A DNA stretch of 64,000 bases from Botryobacter ruber (GTDB lineage Bacteria > Bacteroidota > Bacteroidia > Cytophagales > Hymenobacteraceae), in the NCBI RefSeq assembly GCF_003347595.2, contig NZ_QCZK02000038.1, forward strand, positions 1 through 64,000. Direction: 5' to 3'. Shown piece by piece: positions 53,856 through 61,779 of the stretch. The position numbers and the translations under genes were made by a program. Below the pieces are notes generated by a model. The model did no database searches, had not been told where the DNA came from, and worked only from the letters and a program-made list of their open reading frames with translations. Numbering within the stretch: position 1 is the first letter of the stretch; each line of letters begins with the position of its first letter.

Positions 53856-53940
53856 GTTATCCGGGACTGTTGCGGCTGTATCAAATTTGTTTCCTGCTGC
53901 ATCGCTTTTCCCGCTAATGTGCTGCCCTTCCTGCTCTTCC

Positions 53941-53954
53941 GGACACAGATGTCC
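53941..53954. repeat. Single REP-like palindrome
   Basis: GGACACAGATGTCC, a further copy of the GGACA/TGTCC palindrome found at 51469-51599, followed by TGAAC as in the first of those. Confidence 0.6.
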
Positions 53955-53990
53955 TGAACAGCTGACTATAGCCCCTTGTTTGTCTTTTTA

Positions 53991-54024
53991 GTTCTGCTGC
54001 TCCAGCCACCACAGCCATAGCTGC
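53991..54024 (-). repeat. Dispersed GC-rich repeat, copy 17 (minus orientation)
   Basis: GTTCTGCTGCTC then CAGCCACCACAGCC then ATAGCTGC. First of two tandem copies in the gap before the CDF gene. Confidence 0.7.
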
Positions 54025-54034
54025 TTTTTCAGGA

Positions 54035-54065
54035 CTGCTGCGCCTGCCACCATAGCCTCTGCTCC
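54035..54065 (-). repeat. Dispersed GC-rich repeat, copy 18 (minus orientation)
   Basis: CTGCTGCG then CCTGCCACCATAGCC then TCTGCTCC; same orientation as copy 17, 11 bp away. Confidence 0.7.
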
Positions 54066-54150
54066 CTGCTGCCAGCAGCAGCGGGTAAATAATAGCGCGT
54101 ATTTCCGCTGAAAAGGCCGGTTGCGCCGTAAAAGAGTTGTAACAAAGACT

Positions 54151-55170
54151 ATGGCACACGAGCATAAAAGCAACAACATCAAAGTAGCCTTCTTCCTGAA
54201 CCTGTCCTTCACCATGCTGGAGCTTGTGGGGGGATTGATTTCCGGGAGTATTGCCATTATTGCCGACTCGCTGCACGATTTTGCCGACAGCCTGGCGCTT
54301 GGCCTGGGCTGGTACTTCGAGCGGAAATCGGAGCGGGAGGAGCGCAACGAGCGTTACACGTACGGCTACAAACGGTTCTCGATGCTGAGCGCCCTCATCA
54401 ACGCCATCGTGTTGGTACTGGGAGCTGTTTACATTTTCTACGAAAGCATCCGCCGCATCATGCATCCTCAAATGCCCGACGTGAAATGGATGATTGGAAT
54501 CGCCATTCTGGGTGTTATCCTGAACGGGATTGGCGCCTGGAAACTAAAATCGGGCAAGGGGCTCAACAGCAAAGTACTCACCATTCACTTAATGGAAGAC
54601 ACCGCCGGCTGGGTGGCGGTGCTCATCGTGAGCATCATCCTGCTTTTTGCGGATATCCCGGTGCTCGACCCGATACTGGCCATCGTGATTAATGTGGCGG
54701 TGCTGGTGTTTGTTTTCGTGAAGCTGGCGGAGGTGGTCAAAATATTCCTGCAGCGGGTGCCGAAGGGGGTGAACCTGCCGTTGCTGGAACAAAAGCTGCT
54801 GTGCCTTGACGGGGTGGAGCGGGTGGAGCACTTCCATGTATGGGGACTGACGGAGGAAAAGAAAGTGGTGACCGTGCACATCAAAACAAAAGACCTGGAC
54901 ATGCCGGAACTGCAAGCCCTGAAGGAAGCCGTGCAGCAGGTGTTTGAAGCGCTGAACACGGAGCACATCACCATCGACCTGCAAAGTTTCTCAGATTATC
55001 GTCATAACTTATTTAAGGAGTACCAGGACCGGCTGCAGGTGCTGGATGAAAAAGCGCGGGACCTGGCCCTGCAATTTGCCGAAGAATTTTACCACGACCA
55101 GCATGGTACCAAAGCGGAAGCCCTGGAGCGGGGTATCACGAAGGCTGAAATGGAACTGAGAAATCTATAA
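54151..55170 (+). CDS. Cation diffusion facilitator with C-terminal extension
   Basis: A CDF-family metal/proton antiporter of the inner membrane, 339 residues. Six membrane segments carry the two metal-site motifs: IIADSLHDFADSLALG in TM2 and TIHLMEDTAGW in TM5. A cytoplasmic dimerisation domain follows (VEHFHVWGLTEEKKVVTVHI). The His-rich end usual in the family is absent; from about residue 280 an extra charged helical tail runs to the end (YQDRLQVLDEKARDLALQF, FYHDQHGTKAEALERGI). Its role is unknown. ATG 54151 is used (MAHEHKSNN). Confidence 0.9.
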   Translation: MAHEHKSNNIKVAFFLNLSFTMLELVGGLISGSIAIIADSLHDFADSLALGLGWYFERKSEREERNERYTYGYKRFSMLSALINAIVLVLGAVYIFYESIRRIMHPQMPDVKWMIGIAILGVILNGIGAWKLKSGKGLNSKVLTIHLMEDTAGWVAVLIVSIILLFADIPVLDPILAIVINVAVLVFVFVKLAEVVKIFLQRVPKGVNLPLLEQKLLCLDGVERVEHFHVWGLTEEKKVVTVHIKTKDLDMPELQALKEAVQQVFEALNTEHITIDLQSFSDYRHNLFKEYQDRLQVLDEKARDLALQFAEEFYHDQHGTKAEALERGITKAEMELRNL

Positions 55171-55178
55171 AAACCGCT

Positions 55179-55535
55179 ATGCTACAAATACTGGATTTTA
55201 CCCGCGACAACATCATCGCTTCCAAAGCCGAAGGACAACTGAAAGGGCACGACATGGAAAAGATAAATCCGCTGGTGCACAACATTGTGGCCAGTGGCCA
55301 AAAAATAAGGTGGTACTTTGAGATGGAAAACTTCACGGGCTGGAACGCCAAAGGCCTGTGGGAAGACCTGAAAATGGACCTGCAGCATGCCCGGAATTAT
55401 GAACGCATTGCGATGGTAGGCGAGAAGAAGTGGCAGGAATTGATAACGCAGTTTATGAAGCCCTTCACCTCAGCCGAAATCCGGTATTTTGACCTGGCCG
55501 ACAAAGCAGCAGCCAGAGCCTGGATTGAAAGTTAA
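55179..55535 (+). CDS. SpoIIAA/STAS-like small protein
   Basis: A 118-residue cytoplasmic protein of the SpoIIAA-like/Sec14-type STAS fold: GQKIRWYFEMENFTGW then GLWEDLKMDLQHARNYERIAMVG and MKPFTSAEIRYFDLADKAAA. Such proteins are common single-domain members with no known partner. It starts 8 bp after the CDF gene and is probably its operon partner. Confidence 0.85.
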   Translation: MLQILDFTRDNIIASKAEGQLKGHDMEKINPLVHNIVASGQKIRWYFEMENFTGWNAKGLWEDLKMDLQHARNYERIAMVGEKKWQELITQFMKPFTSAEIRYFDLADKAAARAWIES

Positions 55536-55579
55536 CCGGCGACCACAGGAATGCGGCAGCTGCGCTGCTTCAGGTGCCG

Positions 55580-55699
55580 TTAGTCAAACAGCAGTTTGGC
55601 GCCGCCCAGGAAAATAAATATCCAGATCAGTCCTTTGATCAGGAAGAAAAGGAAGCCGGCGATGCCAAGCTTTTTCAGGCTGTTCTTCAGTTTAGACAT
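55580..55699 (-). CDS. 39-residue single-helix membrane protein
   Basis: An ATG at 55699 opens a 39-codon frame: MSKLKNSLKKLGIAG, a basic amphipathic start, then FLFFLIKGLIWIFIFLGG and AKLLFD. One membrane helix with a positive inside end is predicted. The basic start, single clean hydrophobic span and stop are what conserved mini-membrane proteins show. It lies between the convergent STAS gene and the decayed toxin gene. Function unknown. Confidence 0.65.
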   Translation of the reverse strand: MSKLKNSLKKLGIAGFLFFLIKGLIWIFIFLGGAKLLFD

Positions 55700-55768
55700 A
55701 AGCTGTACCGTGTATCAAGTGATTGCTAGGTGTTACAAAGGTACGAACTACAACAACTGCATAAAAGT

Positions 55769-55894
55769 TTAGTTCAGGTGATGTTTGTCATTTGCCTGCA
55801 CGTGCTCAATCGCATCAGCGAGTTTTTCCAGTATTTTTTTGTCCTTGATTTTCCTGACGTCTCTTTCAAAAGACTTGTCAATCCGGACAATCAC
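55769..55894 (-). pseudogene. Truncated RelE/ParE-type toxin gene
   Basis: GTG 55894 overlaps the antitoxin stop as GTGA, the usual coupling in such pairs. The 41 codons read VIVRIDKSFERDVRKIKD, KKILEKLADAIEHVQAN, then DKHHLN and a stop. The first 35 match the N-terminal helices of RelE-family toxins, which are normally about 85-100 residues. The beta-sheet core with the catalytic residues is missing, so it should be inactive. Confidence 0.7.
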
Positions 55895-56100
55895 TTACGC
55901 AGGCTTTTGATAAAATCCTTTGTATCGGTATATTCTCCTGTTTTACCATTTTCGATAGCCTGTATCATGGCTAAATCTTCTGCATCTTCTGGCGTTAAAA
56001 CTTTTGTTTTGATGCCCAGTTTGTTGGCTAACGCGATAAGCAGCTGCAAATCGGAGTCTGATTCACCTGATAATAAGACTGTTTTCATTTTTTGATTCAT
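55891..56100 (-). CDS. Antitoxin of a RelE/ParE-type module
   Basis: A 69-residue protein: MKTVLLSGESDSDLQLLIA then ANKLGIKTKVLTPEDAED and a tail ENGKTGEYTDTKDFIKSLRK. This is the usual form of Bacteroidota antitoxins that pair with RelE-like toxins; the C-terminal tail would wrap the toxin. ATG 56100 or 56088 are both possible starts. The toxin gene behind it is cut short, so this may be an orphan. Confidence 0.75.
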   Translation of the reverse strand: MNQKMKTVLLSGESDSDLQLLIALANKLGIKTKVLTPEDAEDLAMIQAIENGKTGEYTDTKDFIKSLRK

Positions 56101-56192
56101 TTAAATTAGTGGCCGGAATTATTATTCTAAACGGGATAAGCCGTTATATTGCTGCTAATTGCCGGATGTTTTTATTTTTCCTTCTAACCCCA

Positions 56193-56864
56193 TCACACCT
56201 GCAACTGCTGCATATACGAAGCGCCGACCGGCACCTCATGCCCTTGTACGGTTACCTGGTGGCGCTCAATTTTGTCGATTTTGTCTTTGGCGACGATGTA
56301 GGAGCGGTGCACGCGGGTGAACCTGTCGGCAGGTAAGAGTTCGCTTGCTTCGTTGATGGTCATTCGCGGCAGCAGCTTTTTATGCTCCAGCACAAATGCG
56401 GCATAATTGCCTGCTGCTTCTATAAACAGGATTTCATCATAATGCACCTTTACCTGCTCGTAGCCGGTTTTCAGGAAGATAAAATCTTTCGGGGCAACGG
56501 CCTGGGTGCGGAGCTGTAGCAGTTCCTGTGCCTTGTTGCAGGCTTTTACGAAACGGGCCAGCGAGAAAGGCTTTAACAGGTAATCGGTCGCGTCGAGCTC
56601 GAAGCTGGTGACGGCATGCTCGGAGTAAGCGGTGGTAAAAATAACGAGCGGCTTTTTGGGCAGGCTCGTCACGAACTCCAGTCCCGAGATGTCGGGCATT
56701 TTGATGTCGAGGAACAGCAAGTCTACGTGCTCGTGCTGCAGGTATTCCAGTGCTTTAAAGGCATCGGTAAAGCAGGCTTTCAGCTCCAGGAAAGGCACTT
56801 TGGCGGCAAGGGAGCGCACCACCTCCAGCGCCATCGGCTCGTCGTCTATTGCAATTGCTTTCAT
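56193..56864 (-). CDS. LytTR-family response regulator
   Basis: A 223-residue response regulator: a receiver domain with phospho-Asp in LLFLDIKMPDISG and Lys in YLLKPFSLARF, and a C-terminal LytTR DNA-binding domain (FLKTGYEQVKVHYDEILFIEA, FTRVHRSYIVAKDKIDKIE). It lies 64 bp after its cognate LytS-type kinase on the same strand. Targets are unknown. Confidence 0.93.
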   Translation of the reverse strand: MKAIAIDDEPMALEVVRSLAAKVPFLELKACFTDAFKALEYLQHEHVDLLFLDIKMPDISGLEFVTSLPKKPLVIFTTAYSEHAVTSFELDATDYLLKPFSLARFVKACNKAQELLQLRTQAVAPKDFIFLKTGYEQVKVHYDEILFIEAAGNYAAFVLEHKKLLPRMTINEASELLPADRFTRVHRSYIVAKDKIDKIERHQVTVQGHEVPVGASYMQQLQV

Positions 56865-56928
56865 CAGTTCTGTTTTACTTTCTGAATGTAATATTTTTCT
56901 GCTGCATTTGCCACTTCACCGATAGCTT

Positions 56929-58482
56929 TTACAGCTGCAGCGTGAGATGCACAAAGAATTCCTCTGCTGTTTCCCGTATCACCAACTCGTGCCGGTTGGG
57001 GTAGAGCAGGGCCAGGCGCTGCTTTACATTTGTCAGGCCCACGCCCGATTGGTTTTTCTCCGGGTCCTGGTCCTGTTTGCGCTGCACGCTGTTGTACACG
57101 TCAAAGTAGAGCTTGTCCTGCCAGTAGTGCAGCGTAATCTTAATCCAGGACTTGTGCGTGAGGCTGATGCCGTGCTTGAAGGCGTTTTCCACAAACGGAA
57201 TGAGCAGCATGGGCGCTATAAACTTCTCTTCCAGCACGTCCTCTATTTTTGTTTCGATCACAATGTTTGGTGAGGCGGAAGTGCGTAGCGCCTGCAGCTC
57301 GATGTAGTTGCGCATGTACTCGATTTCGCGTGCCAGCAGGATCTTGTGCTGGATGTTCTCGTGCAGCATAAAGCGCATCATGTCGCCGAGCATCTGGATG
57401 CCCTGGGCCGTGCGTTCGCTGTTTTCCTGCAGGGCCGTGCCGTAGAGGGTATTGAGGGCGTTGAACAAAAAGTGCGGGTTTATCTGGGAGCGCAGAAAAT
57501 CGAGGTTGGCAGAGGTTTGCCCGAGTTCTTTTTTTAAGGAGCTTAGCTCATTGGCTTTCTTCCGGTTTGCATAGTAAATTAGCCAGGAAAAAGGTATCAT
57601 TACCAAAAGCTGTATCTTCCAGAGTAAAAAGAAACCTGCCACTGCGAGGCCTGTTTTATGCAAAATGGCAAATGCAATCATAAACGGGATAAAAAACAAC
57701 ATCGAGAAAAACAACAGCTTAATCAGGTAGTTCAGGAGCTGCCTGTTTAGCCAGTAAGACTGGTGCTGCCTGTTGTTTTCTTCGTACTCCGGGAGGAGCC
57801 AGTGCCGGTTTAACGCATACAAAACATAGGCATAGGGCAGTTGTGTAGCCCATAGTTGAGTGGCTTCATATTTTAGTTCAGGGTCATGGGTGATCACAAG
57901 TAGCAGGAGGAACCCCAGCCAGATTGCCCCAACAACGGTCGACTCTCGCTTTATCTGTGCTGCAGCAGCGCTAAGATAAGCGTTTTCGCTCCTCCTGTAC
58001 AGGCGCATGGCATTTTCTTTTAATACAACATATAGTACATAGCCCATGCCTATGAATATCACCAGCAACAGATTTTTACGGATGAAGCTGAATGTATCGG
58101 CCTTAGAAGCATTTTCCCAGAAAACAGCTATTGAAAAAGAAAACACTACAACTATAAAAGTAAGTACACTGAGCAATACAGTAGCCATGTATTTCTTTCG
58201 TAAAAACAGCTTTGGGTAGATGTGATAATGTACAAACAGGAAGGCAGTAAACAGTGTCAGATACTTCACTAGAGGAAACAGGTATCTCTTGTACAGGTGC
58301 AGATGCCAGTATCCCGGGGTGTGGCTGTTTGGGTGTTCCAACATATCGACATCACTAAAGTTACCTAATTCAGCGGACAGCTGGTACTCTTCTACGAATT
58401 GGTAAGTCTTTAGGAATGATTGCAGCATCAGGAAGGTGAAAACTGCGGTTACTGCCCAAAATTCAATCTTTCTCAGTTTCAT
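56929..58482 (-). CDS. LytS-type sensor histidine kinase
   Basis: A 517-residue sensor kinase. The N-terminal half has about eight hydrophobic segments in two groups, without a recognisable ligand domain. Then come the His_kinase motif LRSQINPHFLFNALNTLYG with the phospho-His and an HATPase domain with LLIPFVENAFKHG and GVGLTNVKQRL. It pairs with the LytTR regulator downstream. The ligand is unknown. Confidence 0.92.
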   Translation of the reverse strand: MKLRKIEFWAVTAVFTFLMLQSFLKTYQFVEEYQLSAELGNFSDVDMLEHPNSHTPGYWHLHLYKRYLFPLVKYLTLFTAFLFVHYHIYPKLFLRKKYMATVLLSVLTFIVVVFSFSIAVFWENASKADTFSFIRKNLLLVIFIGMGYVLYVVLKENAMRLYRRSENAYLSAAAAQIKRESTVVGAIWLGFLLLLVITHDPELKYEATQLWATQLPYAYVLYALNRHWLLPEYEENNRQHQSYWLNRQLLNYLIKLLFFSMLFFIPFMIAFAILHKTGLAVAGFFLLWKIQLLVMIPFSWLIYYANRKKANELSSLKKELGQTSANLDFLRSQINPHFLFNALNTLYGTALQENSERTAQGIQMLGDMMRFMLHENIQHKILLAREIEYMRNYIELQALRTSASPNIVIETKIEDVLEEKFIAPMLLIPFVENAFKHGISLTHKSWIKITLHYWQDKLYFDVYNSVQRKQDQDPEKNQSGVGLTNVKQRLALLYPNRHELVIRETAEEFFVHLTLQL

Positions 58483-58639
58483 ATCGTTTTTTTTGATACA
58501 ATCTTACCGGAAAGATAACAGGTCGGAAACTAAATGTGACGAATGCCGGGAAAGATGTGACGAAACAGGCTGAAGAAAGTCTTTTTAGTACAGGATAGGA
58601 GGAGTAATGTCCTCTGCATACGAAATAACAAAATTTTTC
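58483..58639. other. Upstream region of the LytS-type kinase gene
   Basis: With the palindrome cluster beside it, this forms the 336-bp non-coding gap between the AlkD-like gene and the kinase gene. No gene seen. Confidence 0.5.
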
Positions 58640-58772
58640 CTGCTTCAAGTTTTCAACTTGGAGCTTTTTATGGTGAAAGCTTTCAGCTTTCGTAGTGGGA
58701 GTTTGCAGTCTGCATAGCCACGCAAGTTGAAAACTTGCTCGATTATAGCTCCAAGTTGAAAACTTGAAGCAG
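58640..58772. repeat. Nested palindrome cluster
   Basis: Outer arms 58640-58665 and 58747-58772 are a perfect 26-bp inverted repeat. Inside lie two smaller dyads: GAAAGCTTTCAGCTTTC (58675-58691) and GCAAGTTGAAAACTTGC (58722-58738). The CAAGTT-GAA-AACTTG unit occurs three times and the outer stem matches the hairpin at 51615-51649. Confidence 0.8.
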
Positions 58773-58818
58773 TGTTTTCTGGGAGGTGCAGCAAATAAAA
58801 ATGCCTGAAAGAAAAGCG

Positions 58819-59532
58819 TTACCGGCTGCGCCTGGCTTCTTTTTTATGCAGCCGTTCCTGCACCTGCGGACTAACAAGTTCGCGCAGGGCGCCGGAGGCT
58901 ATCCAGCTGGCGCTTTTGCTGCCGCTTTGCTTCAGTTGGTCTGCCAGATCGATGGCTTGTCCGTTTAAAAACAGGTTTCGCTTGCCAATCTGCCGCAGCG
59001 CCCAGTTTACGGCTTTCTTCACGAAGTTCCGGTTGTCGGTGGCGCCCTGCACCAGGTAGGGGAAAAACTGCAGGAAGCTGGTATCAGGCGCTTTTTTATC
59101 GTGCACGGCCAGGGTGGCCATCATCACAAACCCGGCCCGTTTCCGGAATTCGTCGGTGCTGCCGGTCCATTCCAGGGCTTTGGCGTAGGCGAAGGGTGTT
59201 TTAATGAACAAGCCGCTACAGGCCTGGTCGCAGATGTCCCAGGAGCTGAAGTCGTTTACCCAGCACTCCAGCAGCTCCTCTGTTACCTGCTTCGGTTCGG
59301 CGATGAAGATGGCCAGCAGCCGGGCCTCGTGCACGTTGGTGTCCCAGAGCTGCAGGGCGAGCGGGTGGTTCTTTTTGATTTGCCTGGCAAGTGCCCGCAA
59401 GGCAGGCAGCCGGATTCCTAAAGCAGTGCTGCTGTCGATGCCAAACCGCTGCATACCGTCTTTAAAGTCGGGGTTGGCCAGCTGGAGCAGCTCTTCAATT
59501 ACAGCGTCGGGTGTGATGGGAGTTGGAGCCAT
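58819..59532 (-). CDS. DNA alkylation repair protein (AlkD-like HEAT repeat)
   Basis: A 237-residue all-helical HEAT-repeat protein of the AlkC/AlkD superfamily: RFGIDSSTALGIRLPALR, LWDTNVHEARLLAIFIAEP, SSWDICDQACSGLF and FVKKAVNWALRQIGKRN. AlkD removes bulky or cationic alkylated bases by glycosylase action. The conserved Trp and Asp residues of the family look present. It is coupled to the upstream SDR gene by a TAATG stop/start overlap. Confidence 0.9.
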   Translation of the reverse strand: MAPTPITPDAVIEELLQLANPDFKDGMQRFGIDSSTALGIRLPALRALARQIKKNHPLALQLWDTNVHEARLLAIFIAEPKQVTEELLECWVNDFSSWDICDQACSGLFIKTPFAYAKALEWTGSTDEFRKRAGFVMMATLAVHDKKAPDTSFLQFFPYLVQGATDNRNFVKKAVNWALRQIGKRNLFLNGQAIDLADQLKQSGSKSASWIASGALRELVSPQVQERLHKKEARRSR

Positions 59533-60965
59533 TATTTTTTGTAGTTAACATCGGCGATGCTTTCCGCCATGCGTTTAAAAATAAAAAAATGAAAAGGCAG
59601 CACCGCGTACCAGTACAGCCTTCCTTTCACACCTCTGGGACGGAAAGTGGCTTCCTGGTAGAGGATGTTGTTTTCGATGCGGAACTCGAGCCAGGCTTCG
59701 CCGGGAAGCTTCATTTCGGCATAGAGCAGCAGGCGGCGCTGTTCTTTATCGGCCAAAATAACGCGCCAGAAATCGAGGGCGTCACCGGTGTTTATTTTGT
59801 CCGGTGAGGTGCGGCCGCGGCGAAGGCCGGTGCCGCCCACCAGCTTGTCAATAAGGCCGCGCAGCTGCCAGAGCCAGTTGGCCGCATACCAGCCATTGTC
59901 GCCGCCAATGGACCAGATACGGGCCATTACGGCGTCCGGGTCACTTATTTTTACCTGCTGTTTGTCCTTGAAACACCCTTCTGCCGGTACCTGGATGTAA
60001 GCAGAAAGTTTTGTGCTGATGTTGCCGCTGATAAGCGAATCTTTCCAGCTCGAGATAATCAGGTTCTGGTCTATCCGCCGGAAAGCAGTTGCTATCGCCT
60101 CGCGAAAAGACAAGGGGTTCACCTGCAGCAGTTCGTTGATGCGGTTGTCTTTGCAGATAACTTCCACCATCATGCTGTTAACCAGGTTCACGGCCAGCGG
60201 GTACGATACCGACGTGACGAAGTAGAGCCAGTAGGAGGAGAGCCGCGGCGTAAGTACCGGCACCGTGATAATGTAACGCTTCAGCTGCCGGACCTCCGCA
60301 AACGTCAGCAGCATTTGCCTGTACGACAGAATATCAGGTCCGCCGATGTCGAAGCTTTGGTTAAAGGTTTTTTCGTTGAGCAGCGTTTTGTGCAGGAACG
60401 TGATGACGTCGCGGATGCCGATGGGCTGGCACCGGGTGTTTAGCCATTTCGGGGCCACCATCACCGGCAGTTTCTCGACCAGGTCGCGCATAATTTCGAA
60501 CGAGGCGCTGCCGGAGCCCACAATAATACCGGCCCGGAGGGTGGTGAAGTTGTAGCTGCCCGCTGCCAGAATATCCTCCACATGTTTCCGGGAAGCCAGG
60601 TGCCTGGACAGGGTTTTGTCGTTTACAATGCCGCTCAGGTACACCACGTGCTTTACCTGCGTCCGGCTCATGTACTGGCTGAAGTTAGTGGCCGTCAGCG
60701 CTTCCTGCTCCTCGAAATTTCCGGAAGTGGCGCTCATGGAGTGCAGCAGGTAGTAAGCGCCGTCCAGGTCGGTGGGGATGGCGGCTAAGGTAGCCGCTTT
60801 CAGAAAATCGACCTCCACCACTTCAAGCTGTGCGGCATGCGGCGTGTTGGGCCTGAACCTGCTTTTATCGCCCACGCAGCACACCACCTGGTGCCCGTTT
60901 TCGAGCAGGACAGGCAGCAGCCGTTTGCCAATGTAGCCGGTGGCGCCGGTGAGGAGTATTTTCAT
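59532..60965 (-). CDS. NAD(P)-binding SDR protein with C-terminal DUF2867-like domain
   Basis: A protein of 477 residues (479 from the alternative ATG at 60971). N-terminal extended/atypical SDR Rossmann domain: ILLTGATGYIGKRLLPVLL, then AYYLLHSM, VYLSGIVND and LRAGIIVGSGSASFEIMRDL. The C-terminal 160 residues are of the DUF2867 type (WSIGGDNGWYAANWLWQLRG, GDALDFWRV, AWLEFRIENN). Substrate unknown. Its stop overlaps the start of the AlkD-like gene by one base, so the two are translated together. Confidence 0.86.
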   Translation of the reverse strand: MKILLTGATGYIGKRLLPVLLENGHQVVCCVGDKSRFRPNTPHAAQLEVVEVDFLKAATLAAIPTDLDGAYYLLHSMSATSGNFEEQEALTATNFSQYMSRTQVKHVVYLSGIVNDKTLSRHLASRKHVEDILAAGSYNFTTLRAGIIVGSGSASFEIMRDLVEKLPVMVAPKWLNTRCQPIGIRDVITFLHKTLLNEKTFNQSFDIGGPDILSYRQMLLTFAEVRQLKRYIITVPVLTPRLSSYWLYFVTSVSYPLAVNLVNSMMVEVICKDNRINELLQVNPLSFREAIATAFRRIDQNLIISSWKDSLISGNISTKLSAYIQVPAEGCFKDKQQVKISDPDAVMARIWSIGGDNGWYAANWLWQLRGLIDKLVGGTGLRRGRTSPDKINTGDALDFWRVILADKEQRRLLLYAEMKLPGEAWLEFRIENNILYQEATFRPRGVKGRLYWYAVLPFHFFIFKRMAESIADVNYKK

Positions 60966-61138
60966 GTGCATACAGGCAAAACAGCCGGTTTTCTGTTTAA
61001 CAGGAAATCTGTGAGAAAGTTGAGGGTTTAATGAAAATTGTGGAGGAGAGGGTATGGTGGCTGAACCTTTGATTAACAGTGATTAATATGATTAGTGTGA
61101 TTTCTTTGTCTGAACACGATTAAATGATTAATGGATTA

Positions 61139-61173
61139 CCAGGAGCAGCGGAAATGGTGGCTGGAGCTGCAGA
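61139..61173 (+). repeat. Dispersed GC-rich repeat, copy 19 (plus orientation, left arm)
   Basis: CCAGGAGCAGC then GGAAATGGTGGCTGG then AGCTGCAGAA. A weaker copy lies near 61042-61066. Confidence 0.65.
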
Positions 61174-61379
61174 ACTTATTTTGTCTTAACCACTGATTTT
61201 TGTGATTTTATTGATTTACTTGATTTTTTGTCTGAATCAGGATTTACGGAATTTTAGGATTTTCAGGATTCAATAGGCTGGAGTTTACAACATTCTGTCA
61301 TTGGGGAAGAATCTTAGAAATGACTACTAACAGCATCTCTCAGCTATTCTATTAAGTGCCATAGATAATTGCCATAGAA

Positions 61380-61410
61380 CAGCAGCAGCGGCTGTGGTGG
61401 CAGGTGGAAA
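61380..61410 (+). repeat. Dispersed GC-rich repeat, copy 20 (plus orientation, spacer)
   Basis: CAGCAGCAGC then GGCTGTGGTGGCAG then GTGGAAA, in the spacer of the large inverted repeat. Confidence 0.7.
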
Positions 61411-61509
61411 GGAATTAAAGAACCTATTTCGGCAGCAGGAAATGTAGCAAGACAAAATCAAGCCAATCAATTTAATCACAAAAATCAAAGGTTAAGACAA
61501 AATAAGTTG

Positions 61510-61542
61510 TTCTGCTCCAGCCACCATTGCCGCTGCTCCTGG
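61510..61542 (-). repeat. Dispersed GC-rich repeat, copy 21 (minus orientation, right arm)
   Basis: TTCTGCTC then CAGCCACCATTGCC then GCTGCTCCTGG; inverted partner of copy 19. Confidence 0.7.
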
Positions 61543-61658
61543 TAATCCATTGATCATTTACCTAGTAATCCATTAATCATTTAATCGTGTTCAGACAAAG
61601 AAATCACAGTAATCAATTAAATCAGCGAAAATCAACGGTTCAGACAACTTTTTATTTG

Positions 61659-61735
61659 CTAAAATATTTAGTTAAACAAGGCCTGTTTATCAACGGGATA
61701 GAAAATAAAACCATTTTAAAAGCTAAATATTTTAG
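61659..61735 (+). promoter_or_regulatory. Paired operator-like sites before umuD
   Basis: A 13-bp near-palindrome CTAAAATATTTAG at 61659-61671 recurs inverted at 61723-61735, with 51 bp between. The second lies 45 bp before the umuD ATG. As umuDC is normally under SOS control, these are candidates for LexA or another repressor. The factor is inferred. Confidence 0.5.
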
Positions 61736-61779
61736 TTTTATATATAGCTTTTGCTAATTTGCTTCGTAAAAGAGCAGTA

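Larger units (their letters stand above)
61060..61645. repeat. Large imperfect inverted repeat in the SDR-umuD gap
   Basis: An AT-rich region of 814 bp without genes. Arms of about 160 bp (61060-61218) and 180 bp (61465-61645) face each other around a 246-bp spacer. The inner parts (61096-61218 with 61465-61608) are nearly identical apart from a 22-bp tandem duplication in the right arm; the outer parts are more diverged. Each arm holds one copy of the dispersed GC-rich repeat. Many TGATT and GTCTGAAC words recur. Confidence 0.85.
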
